Under the pieces are notes generated by a model, which was not told the origin of the DNA, did not search any database, and was given only the letters and a program-made list of their open reading frames with translations. A stretch of 64,000 bases of DNA from Pseudomonas sp. MMS21 TM103 (lineage in GTDB: Bacteria; Pseudomonadota; Gammaproteobacteria; Pseudomonadales; Pseudomonadaceae): contig NZ_JAJISP010000002.1 in assembly GCF_022132145.1 (NCBI RefSeq), positions 558,001-622,000 of the forward strand, in the 5' to 3' direction. Positions 11,612 through 20,916 of the stretch are shown here, in pieces (position 1 is the stretch's first letter; every line of letters begins with the position of its first letter). The position numbers and the translations under genes are program-made.

Positions 11612-12065
11612 AGCGGTCGAGTAACTGACCAAGGCGGCCACGCAACTCGGCCAATTCGGCCACCTCGAGACCCTGTTCGCACAGTAGCTGCTGGCGTAAT
11701 GGCAGTACCCGCTCACGCAAGGCACAGCCCGCTTCAGTCAATGCCAGGTGCACCTCGCGCTCATCTTCAGTCGAACGCTGGCGCAAGAGCAAACCAAGTT
11801 GCTGCAACCGCTTGAGCAGTGGGGTCAAGGTGCCCGAATCGAGCAGCAAGCGCTCGCCCAGAGCCTTGACCGTCGGCTGTGCCGGCGGGTCAACCTGCCA
11901 CTCCCAGAGCACCAACATCGCCAGGTACTGCGGGTAGGTCAGGTTCAACTGATCGAGCATCGGCTTGTAGGCACGAATCACCGCGCGTGAAGCCGCGTAG
12001 AGCTTGAAGCACAGCTGGTTGTCCAACTGCAAAGGGTCCTCCCGCTCGAATGACACTGGCTTCAT
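11595..12065 (-). CDS. ospR: OspR-like MarR-family redox regulator
   Basis: A 156-residue MarR/OhrR-type repressor with a winged helix. Cys19 in [13 protein letters not shown] is at the position of the peroxide-sensing Cys of OhrR/OspR proteins, and the DNA-binding helix and wing are seen in [23 protein letters not shown] and [17 protein letters not shown]. In P. aeruginosa OspR represses the adjacent glutathione peroxidase gene. Here its ATG overlaps the gpx stop (ATGA), so they form one operon. Its 3' end overlaps the convergent sagS gene by 17 bases. Confidence 0.9.
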
Positions 12066-12547
12066 TTGAGCAGGGCTTCGATCTCGGCAGTCAGGTCTTC
12101 CGGCTTGGTAGTCGGCGCGAAACGCTTGACCTGCTTACCGTCGGTACTGATCAGAAACTTGGTGAAGTTCCACTTCACACCCTGGCTTCCGAGCAGGCCG
12201 GGTGCATTCTTCTTCAGCTTGACGAACAGGGGATGGGCATCGCTGCCGTTGACATCGACTTTCTTGAACAAGGGAAAGCTGACACCGAAGTTCAGCTCGC
12301 AAAACTCGGAAATAGCCCCCTCATTGCCCGGCTCCTGCTTGCCGAACTGGTTGCAGGGAAAGCCGAGCACCACCAGCCCCTTGTCCTTGTACTGCTGCCA
12401 GAGGTTTTCCAGGCCCTTGTACTGTGGAGTAAAACCGCATTTGCTGGCGGTATTGACCACCAGCACGGCCTTGCCACCGAAGTCGGCCAGGGTTTTCTGC
12501 TCACCCTTGATCGTGGTCACAGGGATATCAAACAGTTCGTTGCTCAT
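12062..12547 (-). CDS. gpx: Glutathione peroxidase (Cys type)
   Basis: A 161-residue thiol peroxidase that reduces hydrogen peroxide and organic hydroperoxides. The catalytic tetrad is Cys37 (TASKCGFTPQY), Gln67 (FPCNQFGKQEPG), Trp126 and Asn127 (VKWNFTKF). A Cys codon, not an in-frame UGA for selenocysteine, is used. A second Cys in the FPCNQF motif is common in bacterial enzymes that use thioredoxin. It is the first gene of the gpx-ospR operon and has a promoter with a palindrome in the spacer just upstream. Confidence 0.95.
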   Translation of the reverse strand: MSNELFDIPVTTIKGEQKTLADFGGKAVLVVNTASKCGFTPQYKGLENLWQQYKDKGLVVLGFPCNQFGKQEPGNEGAISEFCELNFGVSFPLFKKVDVNGSDAHPLFVKLKKNAPGLLGSQGVKWNFTKFLISTDGKQVKRFAPTTKPEDLTAEIEALLK

Positions 12548-12582
12548 GGTTCTGGCTCTCTATTGACAGGGGAACGAGGGAC

Positions 12583-12611
12583 AAGATAGCGAGCAATTGA
12601 ATTGCACACAA
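12583..12611 (-). promoter_or_regulatory. gpx-ospR promoter with probable OspR operator
   Basis: On the minus strand the -35 is TTGTGT (12606-12611) and the -10 is TATCTT (12583-12588), 17 bases apart. The spacer contains a perfect 13-base palindrome, GCAATT-N-AATTGC, at 12593-12605. AT-rich palindromes over a promoter are typical for MarR/OhrR repressors. Binding by OspR is inferred. Confidence 0.7.
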
Positions 12612-12703
12612 TTTATCTTTCCAATATATGTCCTGTAGATAGGCGACCACAGGGTGGCCGGGTGACGCTCCGCTTCAGCCCGCCACCCCTGCCCGCCCTA
12701 TGG

Positions 12704-13102
12704 TTACTGCGGCCGGGGGACCAGCTTCAGCGATGCCGAATTGATGCAATAGCGCAAACCGGTGGGCGCCGGCCCATCGGGAAAGACGTGGCCCAGGTGG
12801 GCATCGCACTTGCCACACTTCACTTCGATGCGGTGCATGCCGTGGCTGAAATCATCCAGGCTGGTAATCGCATCCTTGCCCAGCGGCTGAAAGTAGCTGG
12901 GCCAGCCACTCCCGGAGTCGAACTTGGCGTCCGAGTCGAACAATGCAGTACCGCAGCAGGCGCAGTGATAAATGCCCGGCGTCTTGCTGTCATGGTATTC
13001 ACCGGAAAAGGCTCGCTCCGTGCCACCCAACCGGCAGACATGGAACTGCGTCTCCGACAGTTCTTCGCGCCAGGCTTCCAGGGGTTTTTCGAGCTTGTCC
13101 AC
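12704..13102 (-). CDS. msrB: Peptide-methionine (R)-S-oxide reductase MsrB
   Basis: Repairs Met-R-sulfoxide in proteins. The 132 residues show the SelR domain: two zinc CxxC pairs (CACC at [11 protein letters not shown] and CGKC at [14 protein letters not shown]), the substrate segment [12 protein letters not shown] and the catalytic Cys in RYCINSASL. The start is a GTG at 13102 with GAGGAGA upstream. It is divergent from the aminotransferase gene and lies behind the gpx-ospR operon, making a local oxidative-repair group with msrC. Confidence 0.95.
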   Translation of the reverse strand: MDKLEKPLEAWREELSETQFHVCRLGGTERAFSGEYHDSKTPGIYHCACCGTALFDSDAKFDSGSGWPSYFQPLGKDAITSLDDFSHGMHRIEVKCGKCDAHLGHVFPDGPAPTGLRYCINSASLKLVPRPQ

Positions 13103-13271
13103 AGGCAGGTCTCCTCAACAGAAAAAAGCCCGACCAGTACCTTTGCCAAGGTCAGGCTGCAACGTATCATTCGACCCCAGTCTGTCACCCGCGTTACAAC
13201 CTGCCAAGGCTCGCCTGATCGAGACTTTTACACGGTAATTCAACGGCGTTTCACCACTCGGGAACACTTAC

Positions 13272-14483
13272 ATGCAGTTCAGCAAATCGAACAAGCTCGC
13301 CAATGTCTGCTATGACATTCGCGGCCCCGTGCTCAAGCACGCCAAACGCCTGGAAGAGGAAGGCCATCGCATCCTCAAGCTGAACATCGGCAACCCGGCG
13401 TCGTTCGGTTTCGAAGCCCCGGAAGAAATCCTCCAGGACGTCATCCGCAACTTGCCGACAGCCCAGGGCTACAGCGATTCCAAGGGTTTGTTCAGTGCGC
13501 GCAAGGCGGTGATGCAGTACTACCAGCAGAAGCAGGTGGAAGGCGTTGGCATCGAGGACATCTACCTGGGCAACGGCGTGTCCGAGCTGATCGTCATGGC
13601 CATGCAGGCGCTGCTCAACAACGGCGATGAAGTACTGATCCCGGCCCCCGACTATCCGCTGTGGACTGCCGCCGTAGCCCTGTCCGGCGGCAAGCCGGTG
13701 CATTATCTGTGTGACGAACAAGCCGGCTGGTTCCCGGACATTGCCGACATGCGCGCCAAGATCACGCCGAACACCAAGGCACTGGTGCTGATCAACCCGA
13801 ACAACCCCACCGGCGCGGTGTATTCCAAAGAAGTCCTGATGGACATCGTCGAACTGGCGCGCCAGCACAACCTGGTGCTGTTCTCCGACGAGATCTACGA
13901 CAAGATCCTCTACGATGAAGCCCAGCACATCTGCACCGCCTCGCTGGCGCCAGACGTGCTCTGCCTGACCTTCAACGGCCTGTCCAAGTCCTATCGCGTA
14001 GCGGGTTTCCGCTCCGGCTGGGTGGCCATTTCCGGGCCCAAGCACCGCGCGCAGAGCTATATCGAAGGCATCGACATTCTGGCCAACATGCGCCTGTGCG
14101 CCAACGTGCCGAGCCAGCACGCGATCCAGACGGCACTGGGTGGCTACCAGAGCATCAACGACCTGGTGTTGCCGCAAGGGCGTCTGCTCGAGCAACGCAA
14201 CCGTACCTGGGAGCTGCTCAATGACATCCCCGGGGTCAGCTGCGTCAAACCCATGGGCGCGCTCTATGCCTTCCCGAAAATCGACCCCAAGGTCTGCCCG
14301 ATTCACAACGACGAGAAGTTCGTCCTCGACCTGCTGCTTTCCGAGAAACTGCTGATCGTCCAAGGCACTGCCTTCAACTGGCCTTGGCCGGATCACTTCC
14401 GCGTGGTCACCCTGCCGCGGGTCGATGACCTGGAACAGGCCATCGGCCGCATCGGCAGCTTCCTCAAGGGCTACCAGCAGTAA
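13272..14483 (+). CDS. alaA: PLP-dependent aminotransferase (AlaA-like)
   Basis: A 403-residue fold type I aminotransferase very similar in layout to E. coli AlaA, which transaminates glutamate and pyruvate to make alanine. Visible landmarks: NIGNPASFGF at the N-terminus, the NPNNPTGAVYS loop, SDEIYDKILYD and the PLP Lys239 in GLSKSYRVAGFRSGW. The conserved Arg near the C-terminus (DHFRVVTLPR) binds the substrate carboxylate. It leads a run of three close genes with the SDR and a small conserved protein. The exact substrate cannot be fixed from sequence. Confidence 0.88.
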   Translation: MQFSKSNKLANVCYDIRGPVLKHAKRLEEEGHRILKLNIGNPASFGFEAPEEILQDVIRNLPTAQGYSDSKGLFSARKAVMQYYQQKQVEGVGIEDIYLGNGVSELIVMAMQALLNNGDEVLIPAPDYPLWTAAVALSGGKPVHYLCDEQAGWFPDIADMRAKITPNTKALVLINPNNPTGAVYSKEVLMDIVELARQHNLVLFSDEIYDKILYDEAQHICTASLAPDVLCLTFNGLSKSYRVAGFRSGWVAISGPKHRAQSYIEGIDILANMRLCANVPSQHAIQTALGGYQSINDLVLPQGRLLEQRNRTWELLNDIPGVSCVKPMGALYAFPKIDPKVCPIHNDEKFVLDLLLSEKLLIVQGTAFNWPWPDHFRVVTLPRVDDLEQAIGRIGSFLKGYQQ

Positions 14484-14495
14484 CCGGAGACGAGC

Positions 14496-15239
14496 ATGAC
14501 CCAGGGCAAACGTTATCTGCTGACCGGCGCCAGCTCCGGTATTGGCGCCGCACTCGCCCGCGAACTGGCGAGCAAAGGCTATGACCTGGCCCTGGCGGCG
14601 CGCCGCGAAGACAGCCTGCACCTGCTGGCGGCGGAACTGCAGGCGCGCTTCGGCCGCAAGGCCATCGTCCTGCCGCTGGACGTGACCGACTACGCGGCCT
14701 GCCAGGACGCCATAGGCCTGGCTGCCAACGCCCTGGGCGGACTGGACGGGCTCATCGCCAACGCTGGCATCGCCCTGACCAGCAAAGTCGGTGGCGGCCA
14801 CTTCGAGCGCGCCAGGCTGACCCTGGAAACCAACCTGATCGGCGCCATCGCCTGCCTGGATGCCGCGGCCGCGTTATTTCGCCAGCAAGGCCATGGTCAC
14901 CTAGTCGCGGTCGCCTCGGTCGCCGGCAAGCGCGGCCTGCCCTATGCCGCTGCCTATTCGGCGAGCAAGGCGGGCCTGATCAGTTACATGCAAGCCACCC
15001 GCGCCGAACTGCAAGGCAAGGGTATCGACACCACCCTGCTGCTGCCCGGCTTTATCGATACGCCCCTCAACAGCGATATGCCCAAACGACCCTTTGTGAT
15101 CGATGTGCAACGCGGCGCCACGCTGATCGCCCGACACATCGACAAACGCCACAGCAGCGCCTATGTACCGGGCTGGCCCTGGGCAATTCTCGGTCGCCTG
15201 CTGCCGCTACTACCCACCTCGATGATTGCCAAATTCTGA
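14496..15239 (+). CDS. Short-chain dehydrogenase/reductase
   Basis: A 247-residue classical SDR. The cofactor site is TGASSGIGAALARELA (residues 9-24), the NAG motif is IANAGIALT, and the catalytic Ser and Tyr-Lys are in VASVAGKRG and YSASKAG. The C-terminal 25 residues are hydrophobic (WAILGRLLPLLPTSMIAKF), suggesting peripheral or membrane association as in related lipid-linked SDRs. GGAGA precedes the ATG, 12 bases after the aminotransferase stop. The substrate is unknown. Confidence 0.85.
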   Translation: MTQGKRYLLTGASSGIGAALARELASKGYDLALAARREDSLHLLAAELQARFGRKAIVLPLDVTDYAACQDAIGLAANALGGLDGLIANAGIALTSKVGGGHFERARLTLETNLIGAIACLDAAAALFRQQGHGHLVAVASVAGKRGLPYAAAYSASKAGLISYMQATRAELQGKGIDTTLLLPGFIDTPLNSDMPKRPFVIDVQRGATLIARHIDKRHSSAYVPGWPWAILGRLLPLLPTSMIAKF

Positions 15240-15691
15240 TGGATCTACAAATCGACGATTTCTACAAGGATGCGGCAGCCGCCATGCTGCACCTCTATCA
15301 GGTCTTCCCGCGCAAAATGGCGCTCTACGTAGAAGACCTGATCGGCCGCGAGGAGCCGGATGAGTTCGGCCTGCCGAGCAAGCGCCATGAGAGCTGCCTG
15401 GGCACGCTGCTGTGGCTGGCCGAGGAAGGCTACCTGCGCTTCGACTCGACCATCGCCTACGACGCCCTCGATCAGGCGGTGCTCAGCGAAAAAGGCTTTC
15501 TGCGCCTGAGTCGCAGCGTGCCCCATGCCCTGCGTGAAGGCGAAGCACTGCCACCAAGCGTGCGCCGAGTGCATGCCACCCTGGCCTTTCAACTGCGCGA
15601 AGCACTGAGCCAAAAGCATGGCGAACGCCTCGCCCGCCTCACTCGTCTGCTCTTCGAAAGCAGCCTGAGCGCTACGGGCGACACAGTTTGA
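15239..15691 (+). CDS. Conserved hypothetical protein
   Basis: A 150-residue soluble protein starting in a TGATG overlap with the SDR gene, so translation is coupled. No catalytic motif or membrane segment is visible; the middle part (LGTLLWLAEEGYLRFDSTIAYDALDQAVLSEKGF) reads like a compact helical or winged-helix fold, and the C-terminus is helical. I do not recognise a named family. It matches the hypothetical gene between the SDR and htpX in P. aeruginosa. Confidence 0.75.
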   Translation: MDLQIDDFYKDAAAAMLHLYQVFPRKMALYVEDLIGREEPDEFGLPSKRHESCLGTLLWLAEEGYLRFDSTIAYDALDQAVLSEKGFLRLSRSVPHALREGEALPPSVRRVHATLAFQLREALSQKHGERLARLTRLLFESSLSATGDTV

Positions 15692-15696
15692 AATAG

Positions 15697-15733
15697 TCCC
15701 CCGGTTGAAGAGCCGGGGGGCGCGCCCTTATAT
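15697..15733 (+). promoter_or_regulatory. Sigma32-like heat-shock promoter of htpX
   Basis: TCCCCCGGTTGAA (15697-15709) followed after 15 bases by CCCTTATAT (15725-15733) resembles the heat-shock consensus (CCCTTGAA and CCCCATnTA). It lies about 50 bases before the htpX start. The same stretch can form a GC-rich hairpin. HtpX is a heat-shock gene in other bacteria, which supports the reading. Confidence 0.6.
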
Positions 15734-15781
15734 AGCCGGCATATCTAGCAAGTCTTATCCCGTGAGGAGTCGTTTCACACC

Positions 15782-16654
15782 ATGATGCGCATTTTGCTGT
15801 TCCTGGCTACCAACCTGGCGGTGCTGATAATCGCCAGCATCACTCTCAAGCTCCTGGGGGTAGACCGTTTCACCGGCCAGAACTACAGCAGCCTGCTGAT
15901 TTTCTGCGCGGTATTCGGTTTTGCCGGCTCATTGATTTCGCTGCTGCTGTCCAAGTGGATGGCGAAGATGAGCACCGGCACCGAGATCATTACCCAGCCA
16001 CGCACCCGCCACGAGCAGTGGCTGCTGCAAACCGTCGAAGAACTGTCGCGCAATGCCGGCATCAAGATGCCGGAAGTGGGGATCTTTCCGGCTTACGAAT
16101 CCAACGCCTTTGCCACCGGCTGGAACAAGAACGATGCCCTGGTGGCCGTCAGCCAGGGCTTGCTGGAGCGCTTCTCACCGGATGAGGTGAAAGCCGTACT
16201 GGCCCACGAAATCGGCCACGTGGCCAACGGCGACATGGTCACCCTGGCGCTGATCCAGGGCGTGGTGAACACCTTCGTGATGTTCTTTGCGCGGATCTTC
16301 GGCAACTTCGTCGACAAGGCGATCCTGAAAAACGAAGGCAGCCACGGCATCGGTTACTTCGTCGCAACCATCTTCGCCGAACTGGTACTCGGCATCCTGG
16401 CCAGCATCATCGTCATGTGGTTCTCGCGCAAACGCGAATTCAAGGCCGACGAAGCCGGCGCTCGCCTGGCCGGTACCGGGGCCATGATCGCCGCCCTGCA
16501 GCGCCTTCGCGCCGAACAGGACGTGCCGGTGAACATGCCCGACAGCCTGACCGCCTTCGGCATCAACGGCGGCCTGAAGCATGGCCTGGCCGGCCTACTG
16601 ATGACCCACCCGCCACTGGAAGATCGCATCGAAGCCCTGCGTCAGCTGCGCTAA
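15782..16654 (+). CDS. htpX: Membrane zinc protease HtpX
   Basis: An inner-membrane M48 metalloprotease that degrades damaged membrane proteins. The 290 residues show two N-terminal helices (about 4-24 and 36-56), the zinc motif HEIGH at 142-146, two further hydrophobic stretches (about 150-175 and 190-215) and the third zinc ligand region [12 protein letters not shown]. This is the normal length and topology for the family. Two ATG codons in tandem (15782 and 15785) could both serve; GAGGAG lies about 13 bases before. A terminator follows directly. Confidence 0.96.
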   Translation: MMRILLFLATNLAVLIIASITLKLLGVDRFTGQNYSSLLIFCAVFGFAGSLISLLLSKWMAKMSTGTEIITQPRTRHEQWLLQTVEELSRNAGIKMPEVGIFPAYESNAFATGWNKNDALVAVSQGLLERFSPDEVKAVLAHEIGHVANGDMVTLALIQGVVNTFVMFFARIFGNFVDKAILKNEGSHGIGYFVATIFAELVLGILASIIVMWFSRKREFKADEAGARLAGTGAMIAALQRLRAEQDVPVNMPDSLTAFGINGGLKHGLAGLLMTHPPLEDRIEALRQLR

Positions 16655-16673
16655 CCGGCAAGCATGAAAAAGG

Positions 16674-16698
16674 GGCGACCTTCGGGTCGCCTTTTTTT
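16674..16698. terminator. Terminator between htpX and tpm
   Basis: GGCGACC and GGTCGCC pair around a TTCG tetraloop, followed by T7 on the plus strand and preceded by A5, so it can serve both converging genes. Confidence 0.9.
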
Positions 16699-16781
16699 GC
16701 TGCGCCACACCTACCAACGCGGGCTGAGGGCCGGCGGCGTTCCGCTAGGAGCGCAGCGACTCGCCCGACCTGTGCGCGGCA

Positions 16782-17441
16782 TTATTCGCGCTTGACCAAT
16801 CGGTACACCACCTCGTCCAGCGCCTGCAGGTTGTGCTTGATGAACTTCCAGTTGCCCTGCAGCACATCCAGGCGCTCCAGCGTCTCGATCTCCCAGCCCG
16901 CCCCGAACAATGCCTCTACCTCGGCATCAGTCACCGCGAAGGGCGGGCCGTCCATCTGGCTCTGCTGGTAATCCAGGGTAATCAGCAGGCCCCGGCATGC
17001 CGCCGGCAAGATGGCCTGCAGGTGCGCCACGTACCTTCTACGCATCTCAAGCGGCAAGGCGATCAAGGCCGCGCGATCGTAAAGCGCCTGGCAATCACCG
17101 AGCTGCTCTGCCGTCAGGGCGAAGAAATCGCCGCACCAGAGTTCCACCGCTCCAGCGCAATAGACCTTGAACACGCCCTCCTGGCGGATCTCTGCGCTCA
17201 AGCCATGCTCCGCGAAGAAATCCTCGACCGCCTTCTGCGCCAGTTCGACGCCCAGCACCCGATAGCCCTGCCCCGCCAGCCAGACCAGATCCAGACTCTT
17301 GCCGCACAGCGGCACCAGCACCCGCGCCCCCGGCTGCAGCGCCAGCGCCGCGCAGTGGCGCTGCAGATAGGGATTGACCTGATCCAGATGGAAACCTATC
17401 TGATCGCGCGCCCAGCGCGTCTGCCAAAATGCTTCGTCCAC
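16782..17441 (-). CDS. tpm: Thiopurine S-methyltransferase
   Basis: SAM-dependent methyltransferase of 219 residues; bacterial Tpm also methylates selenium and tellurium compounds. The N-terminal signature [14 protein letters not shown], the SAM loop [12 protein letters not shown] and the GVEL strand are intact, and the C-terminal NWKFIKH motif is present. A GTG at 17441 is chosen over the ATG at 17507: AGGGGG lies 4 bases upstream, and the resulting length and N-terminus equal the known family. It diverges from the dioxygenase gene. Confidence 0.93.
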   Translation of the reverse strand: MDEAFWQTRWARDQIGFHLDQVNPYLQRHCAALALQPGARVLVPLCGKSLDLVWLAGQGYRVLGVELAQKAVEDFFAEHGLSAEIRQEGVFKVYCAGAVELWCGDFFALTAEQLGDCQALYDRAALIALPLEMRRRYVAHLQAILPAACRGLLITLDYQQSQMDGPPFAVTDAEVEALFGAGWEIETLERLDVLQGNWKFIKHNLQALDEVVYRLVKRE

Positions 17442-17542
17442 TCTACCCCCTAAAAATACGATCAAATAGTTCAAGAATTTATACTGGAATTCGATAATAG
17501 CAGCCATGAAGATAGCGATATCCTACTGCAGGAACCGACCCC

Positions 17543-18310
17543 ATGCTGCCTTCGCTATTTATCTCCCACGGCTCGCCCATGCTCGCCCTGGAGCCCGGCG
17601 CCAGCGGTCAGGCCCTGGCCCGCCTGGCCGCGGTGCTGCCCAGACCACGAGCCATCCTGGTGGTGTCCGCACATTGGGAAAGCGGCGTGCTGCGCGTAAC
17701 CAGCGCCGCCCAGCCTGAAACCTGGCATGACTTTGGCGGTTTTCCCCCGGAGTTGTATCAGCTGCAATACCCGGCACCCGGCAATCCGCCGTTGGCCGCA
17801 GAAATCGTCCAATTGCTGGGCGCTGCCGATCTCCGTGCACAGCTCGACCCTGAGCGCCCATTCGATCATGGTGCCTGGGTGCCCCTGTCTCTGATGTACC
17901 CGGGCGCCGACATCCCGCTCGTGCAGCTTTCGCTGCCCAGCCGCCAAGGCCCTGAATTACAGACCCGTATCGGTCGCGCCTTGGCCGGCCTGCGCGATCA
18001 AGGCGTATTGCTGATCGGCTCCGGCAGCATCACCCATAACCTTGGTGAACTCGACTGGCACGCCGGCCCCGAGCTGATCGAACCCTGGGCCCAGGACTTC
18101 CGCGACTGGATGGTGGCCCGGCTCGCCGCCGACGACGAGGCAGCCTTGCACGACTATCGCCAACGGGCCCCGGCGGCCGTACGCAACCACCCAAGCGACG
18201 AACATCTATTACCGCTGTTCTTCGCCCGCGCTGCTGGCGGCCTGTTCAAGGTCGAGCACAGTGGTTTCACTCTCGGCGCCCTGGGCATGGATATCTACAG
18301 CTTTGCCTGA
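17543..18310 (+). CDS. Extradiol ring-cleavage dioxygenase (DODA/LigB type)
   Basis: A 255-residue class III extradiol dioxygenase of the YgiD/4,5-DOPA dioxygenase family. The metal and catalytic His residues are visible in LFISHGSPM, VVSAHWES, FDHGAWVPL and GSITHNLGEL. AGGAA precedes the ATG. The family opens catechol rings using a non-haem metal; the natural substrate in Pseudomonas is not known. It is transcribed away from tpm. Confidence 0.88.
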   Translation: MLPSLFISHGSPMLALEPGASGQALARLAAVLPRPRAILVVSAHWESGVLRVTSAAQPETWHDFGGFPPELYQLQYPAPGNPPLAAEIVQLLGAADLRAQLDPERPFDHGAWVPLSLMYPGADIPLVQLSLPSRQGPELQTRIGRALAGLRDQGVLLIGSGSITHNLGELDWHAGPELIEPWAQDFRDWMVARLAADDEAALHDYRQRAPAAVRNHPSDEHLLPLFFARAAGGLFKVEHSGFTLGALGMDIYSFA

Positions 18311-18463
18311 CACACCCAAGGGGTCGGCAAACCTGGGCGATCGCTGGCTGCCAAGGTTATCGATCACGGAACAACAGCAATCTGTGCTTCAATCACCCCC
18401 ATGACCCTGCCCTTGGAACCGTCGGCCACGAGGCTCAGGTGTCACGCAGAAGGTGTGGAGAAT

Positions 18464-18685
18464 ATGAACTCGATCAGGCTTGCAGCAATAGCACTTGTGG
18501 TAGCAGGTACCCTGGCGCTGATTTATGGCGGTTTCAGTTACACCAAGGACACCACCGCGGTCAAAGTTGGCCCGCTCGAGTTCTCTGTACAAGAGAAGGA
18601 AACGGTCAACGTCCCCGTTTGGGCTGGGATTGCCGCCATAGTAGCCGGCGGCCTTATGCTCGCAGCTGGCAGCAAGCGGTCTTAG
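18464..18685 (+). CDS. Small two-helix membrane protein (DUF3185-like)
   Basis: A 73-residue protein with helices at about residues 4-24 (RLAAIALVVAGTLALIYGGF) and 51-69 (VWAGIAAIVAGGLMLAAG), joined by a short polar segment. The layout is that of the DUF3185 family. The ATG at 18464 follows GGAGA by 4 bases; the frame is open further upstream without a better start. A bidirectional terminator follows. Function unknown. Confidence 0.72.
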   Translation: MNSIRLAAIALVVAGTLALIYGGFSYTKDTTAVKVGPLEFSVQEKETVNVPVWAGIAAIVAGGLMLAAGSKRS

Positions 18686-18720
18686 TGCCGATGTAGACCT
18701 TGCCTGCCAGGTGGACGGAT

Positions 18721-18760
18721 ACAAAAAAGCCCCGCATCTCAACAATGCGGGGCTTCTTGT
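18721..18760. terminator. Bidirectional terminator between convergent genes
   Basis: AAGCCCCGCAT (18727-18737) pairs with ATGCGGGGCTT (18745-18755), flanked by A and T runs. It serves the small membrane gene and the helicase gene. Confidence 0.9.
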
Positions 18761-18777
18761 TTAGCGCTTAACGCGAA

Positions 18778-20448
18778 TCAATCTTCGCGATAACGACGCA
18801 GCTTCAGCGGCTTGCCACCGACGCGGGTGTCTTTCAGCTTGCTGAGCAGACTCTCGAGACCATCTTCCGGCAACTCGACCAGGCTGAAGCTCTCGCGCAC
18901 CTGGATGCGACCGATGGCTTCGCGAATCAGACCACCCTCATTGAGGATGGCGCCCAGCAGGTTCTTGGCGGCGATACCGTCACGCGCGCCCAGCGCAGTC
19001 CGGCAACGGGCACGACCTTCGGCCAAGGGCACTGGCGCACGACGCTCACGGCTGTCACCGCGATCCGAACGTTCGCTGCGCTCGCTACGCTCACGCGGCG
19101 AACTGGTCGGAACCAGCGGCTGTTCGCGCTCGACTTCCGCCAGGGTCAGGGCCTGACCGTTGGTGGCTTTGCGCAGCAGCGCGGCAGCCAGGGCACGCGG
19201 GGTGCAACCGATTTGCGCGGTCAAGCGGTCGAGCAGCTCGCCATGGCTGGCTTCGGCGTCGGCCACCAGGGGTGCCAGGCTCGAGGTCAGCTTCTTGATC
19301 CGGGCGTCCAGTACTTGCTGGCCGTCGGGCAGGCGTACTTCCGTGACTTTCTGCCCGGTGACACGCTCGATTACCTGCAGCATGCGACGCTCACGCGGCG
19401 TTACCAGCAACAGCGCGCGACCGGTACGACCGGCACGGCCGGTACGGCCGATACGGTGAACATAGGATTCTGGGTCGTACGGCATGTCGACGTTCATCAC
19501 GTGGGTGATGCGCGGCACGTCCAGACCACGGGCTGCGACGTCGGTAGCGACGACGATGTCCAGGCGGCCATCCTTAAGGGACTCGATCACCCGCTCACGC
19601 TGGTTCTGGGCGATGTCGCCGTTCAAGGCAGCGGCCTTGTAGCCACGCGCTTCGAGCACGGCGGCCAGATCCAGAGTCGCTTGCTTGGTACGCACGAAGG
19701 CGATCAGCGCATCGAACTCTTCGACTTCCAGCAGACGCAGTACGGCAGCGTGCTTCTGGTCGGCATGGACCAGCAAGTGAGCCTGCTCGATGGCAGTCAC
19801 GGTCTGGGTCTTGGTTTCGATCCTGACGTGCTTCGGATCACGCAGGTGCTTTTCAGCGATGGCGCGAATCGAATGCGGCAAGGTCGCCGAGAACAGGACG
19901 GTCTGGCGGGTTTCCGGCATGGCCTTGAAGATCACTTCAAGGTCGTCCATGAAGCCCAGCTTGAGCATTTCGTCCGCTTCATCGAGCACCAGGTGCTGAA
20001 TGGTCGACAATACCTTCTCGTCACGACGCAGGTGATCGACCAGACGACCCGGAGTGGCAACGACAACCTGCGCGCCATTGCGAATGGCTTTGAGCTGCGG
20101 GCCCATGGGCGCACCACCGTAAACGGCGATGACGTTCAGCCCCGGCATTTGCTTGGCGTAGGTTTCAAAGGCAGTCGCGACCTGCAGGGCCAGCTCGCGG
20201 GTCGGCGCGAGAATCAGCGCCTGCGGCTGGCGCTTGGTCGGATCGATGCGGCTGAGGATTGGCAGGGCGAAGGCAGCGGTTTTACCGGTGCCGGTCTGCG
20301 CCTGACCGATCATGTCGTGGCCTTCGAGAATCACCGGAATCGACTGCAACTGAATCGCCGAAGGCTCTTCGTAGCCAGTCGCGATCACTGCGGCCAGGAT
20401 ATTAGGATGAAGATTGAGTGCGGCGAAGCCGCCGAGTACTTGGGTCAT
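18778..20448 (-). CDS. deaD: DEAD-box ATP-dependent RNA helicase
   Basis: A 556-residue helicase. The order of motifs is Q motif (GYEEPSAIQLQSIP), Walker A (AQTGTGKT), PTREL, TPGR, DEAD, SAT, then the second RecA domain with ATDVAARGLDV and HRIGRTGRAGRTGRA. After a low-complexity Arg/Ser/Glu linker (RERSERSERSDRGDSRERR) comes a C-terminal DbpA/CsdA-type RNA-binding domain ending LKLRRYRED. This matches DeaD/CsdA, which helps ribosome assembly and mRNA unwinding in the cold. The ATG at 20448 fits the family N-terminus and has AGAGG upstream. Confidence 0.93.
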   Translation of the reverse strand: MTQVLGGFAALNLHPNILAAVIATGYEEPSAIQLQSIPVILEGHDMIGQAQTGTGKTAAFALPILSRIDPTKRQPQALILAPTRELALQVATAFETYAKQMPGLNVIAVYGGAPMGPQLKAIRNGAQVVVATPGRLVDHLRRDEKVLSTIQHLVLDEADEMLKLGFMDDLEVIFKAMPETRQTVLFSATLPHSIRAIAEKHLRDPKHVRIETKTQTVTAIEQAHLLVHADQKHAAVLRLLEVEEFDALIAFVRTKQATLDLAAVLEARGYKAAALNGDIAQNQRERVIESLKDGRLDIVVATDVAARGLDVPRITHVMNVDMPYDPESYVHRIGRTGRAGRTGRALLLVTPRERRMLQVIERVTGQKVTEVRLPDGQQVLDARIKKLTSSLAPLVADAEASHGELLDRLTAQIGCTPRALAAALLRKATNGQALTLAEVEREQPLVPTSSPRERSERSERSDRGDSRERRAPVPLAEGRARCRTALGARDGIAAKNLLGAILNEGGLIREAIGRIQVRESFSLVELPEDGLESLLSKLKDTRVGGKPLKLRRYRED

Positions 20449-20916
20449 GGGTCTGCCTCTAGTGCATCCGCAAAGACCCATGCTCCAAAGCTGCGCATGC
20501 CGTGTAAGACTCTAAAGTCGCCCTGGCAGCCGTGTCGGCGGGGATTTGCGAAAACGTGGTTGTAAATGAATCGTCAAGGATAGTCCGCTACGCAGACTGA
20601 CTGCCGAAGGTGACCTCCGGGCGAGTTGTGTAACCTGAACGTGGCCATGAATTGACCGGCGCGCACTATACCGGAAAAATTGGCAGTTGTGATGGTTTTC
20701 CAACAATTCAAACAGAGACACCGCCAAACGGTCGTTCAGACCTGGACTGAATGCAGGCCATTCAATGCTCGCGAAACGGGGGCCATATGAAGGCACTTAT
20801 GTGTCGACGCCGCACCAACACTCATTCAGCAGTGGCCAATGCGGCCCACCACGTGCGGTTTGCAGAAGCCCTGCTATAACCTTTTGCACGACATCTCCTG
20901 CGCAAGGATTTCTGCC
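20449..20916 (-). promoter_or_regulatory. Long upstream region of deaD, with probable promoter
   Basis: This 468-base stretch has no convincing gene. On the minus strand TATAGT (20665-20670) with a GC-rich discriminator (GCGCGCC) looks like a -10; no good -35 is seen at 16-18 bases. If correct, deaD has a leader of about 210 bases, as is usual for cold-shock helicase mRNAs. No clear promoter for the rightward crotonase gene was found. Confidence 0.45.

Noticed and set aside
13251..14801. A 516-codon minus-strand frame opposite the aminotransferase
   Set aside because: It is antisense to alaA and the SDR gene, with no ribosome site and no family motif.
20839..20916. N-terminal extension of the crotonase gene
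   Set aside because: The ATG at 20917 has AAGGA upstream and gives the usual crotonase length; the extension has no ribosome site.
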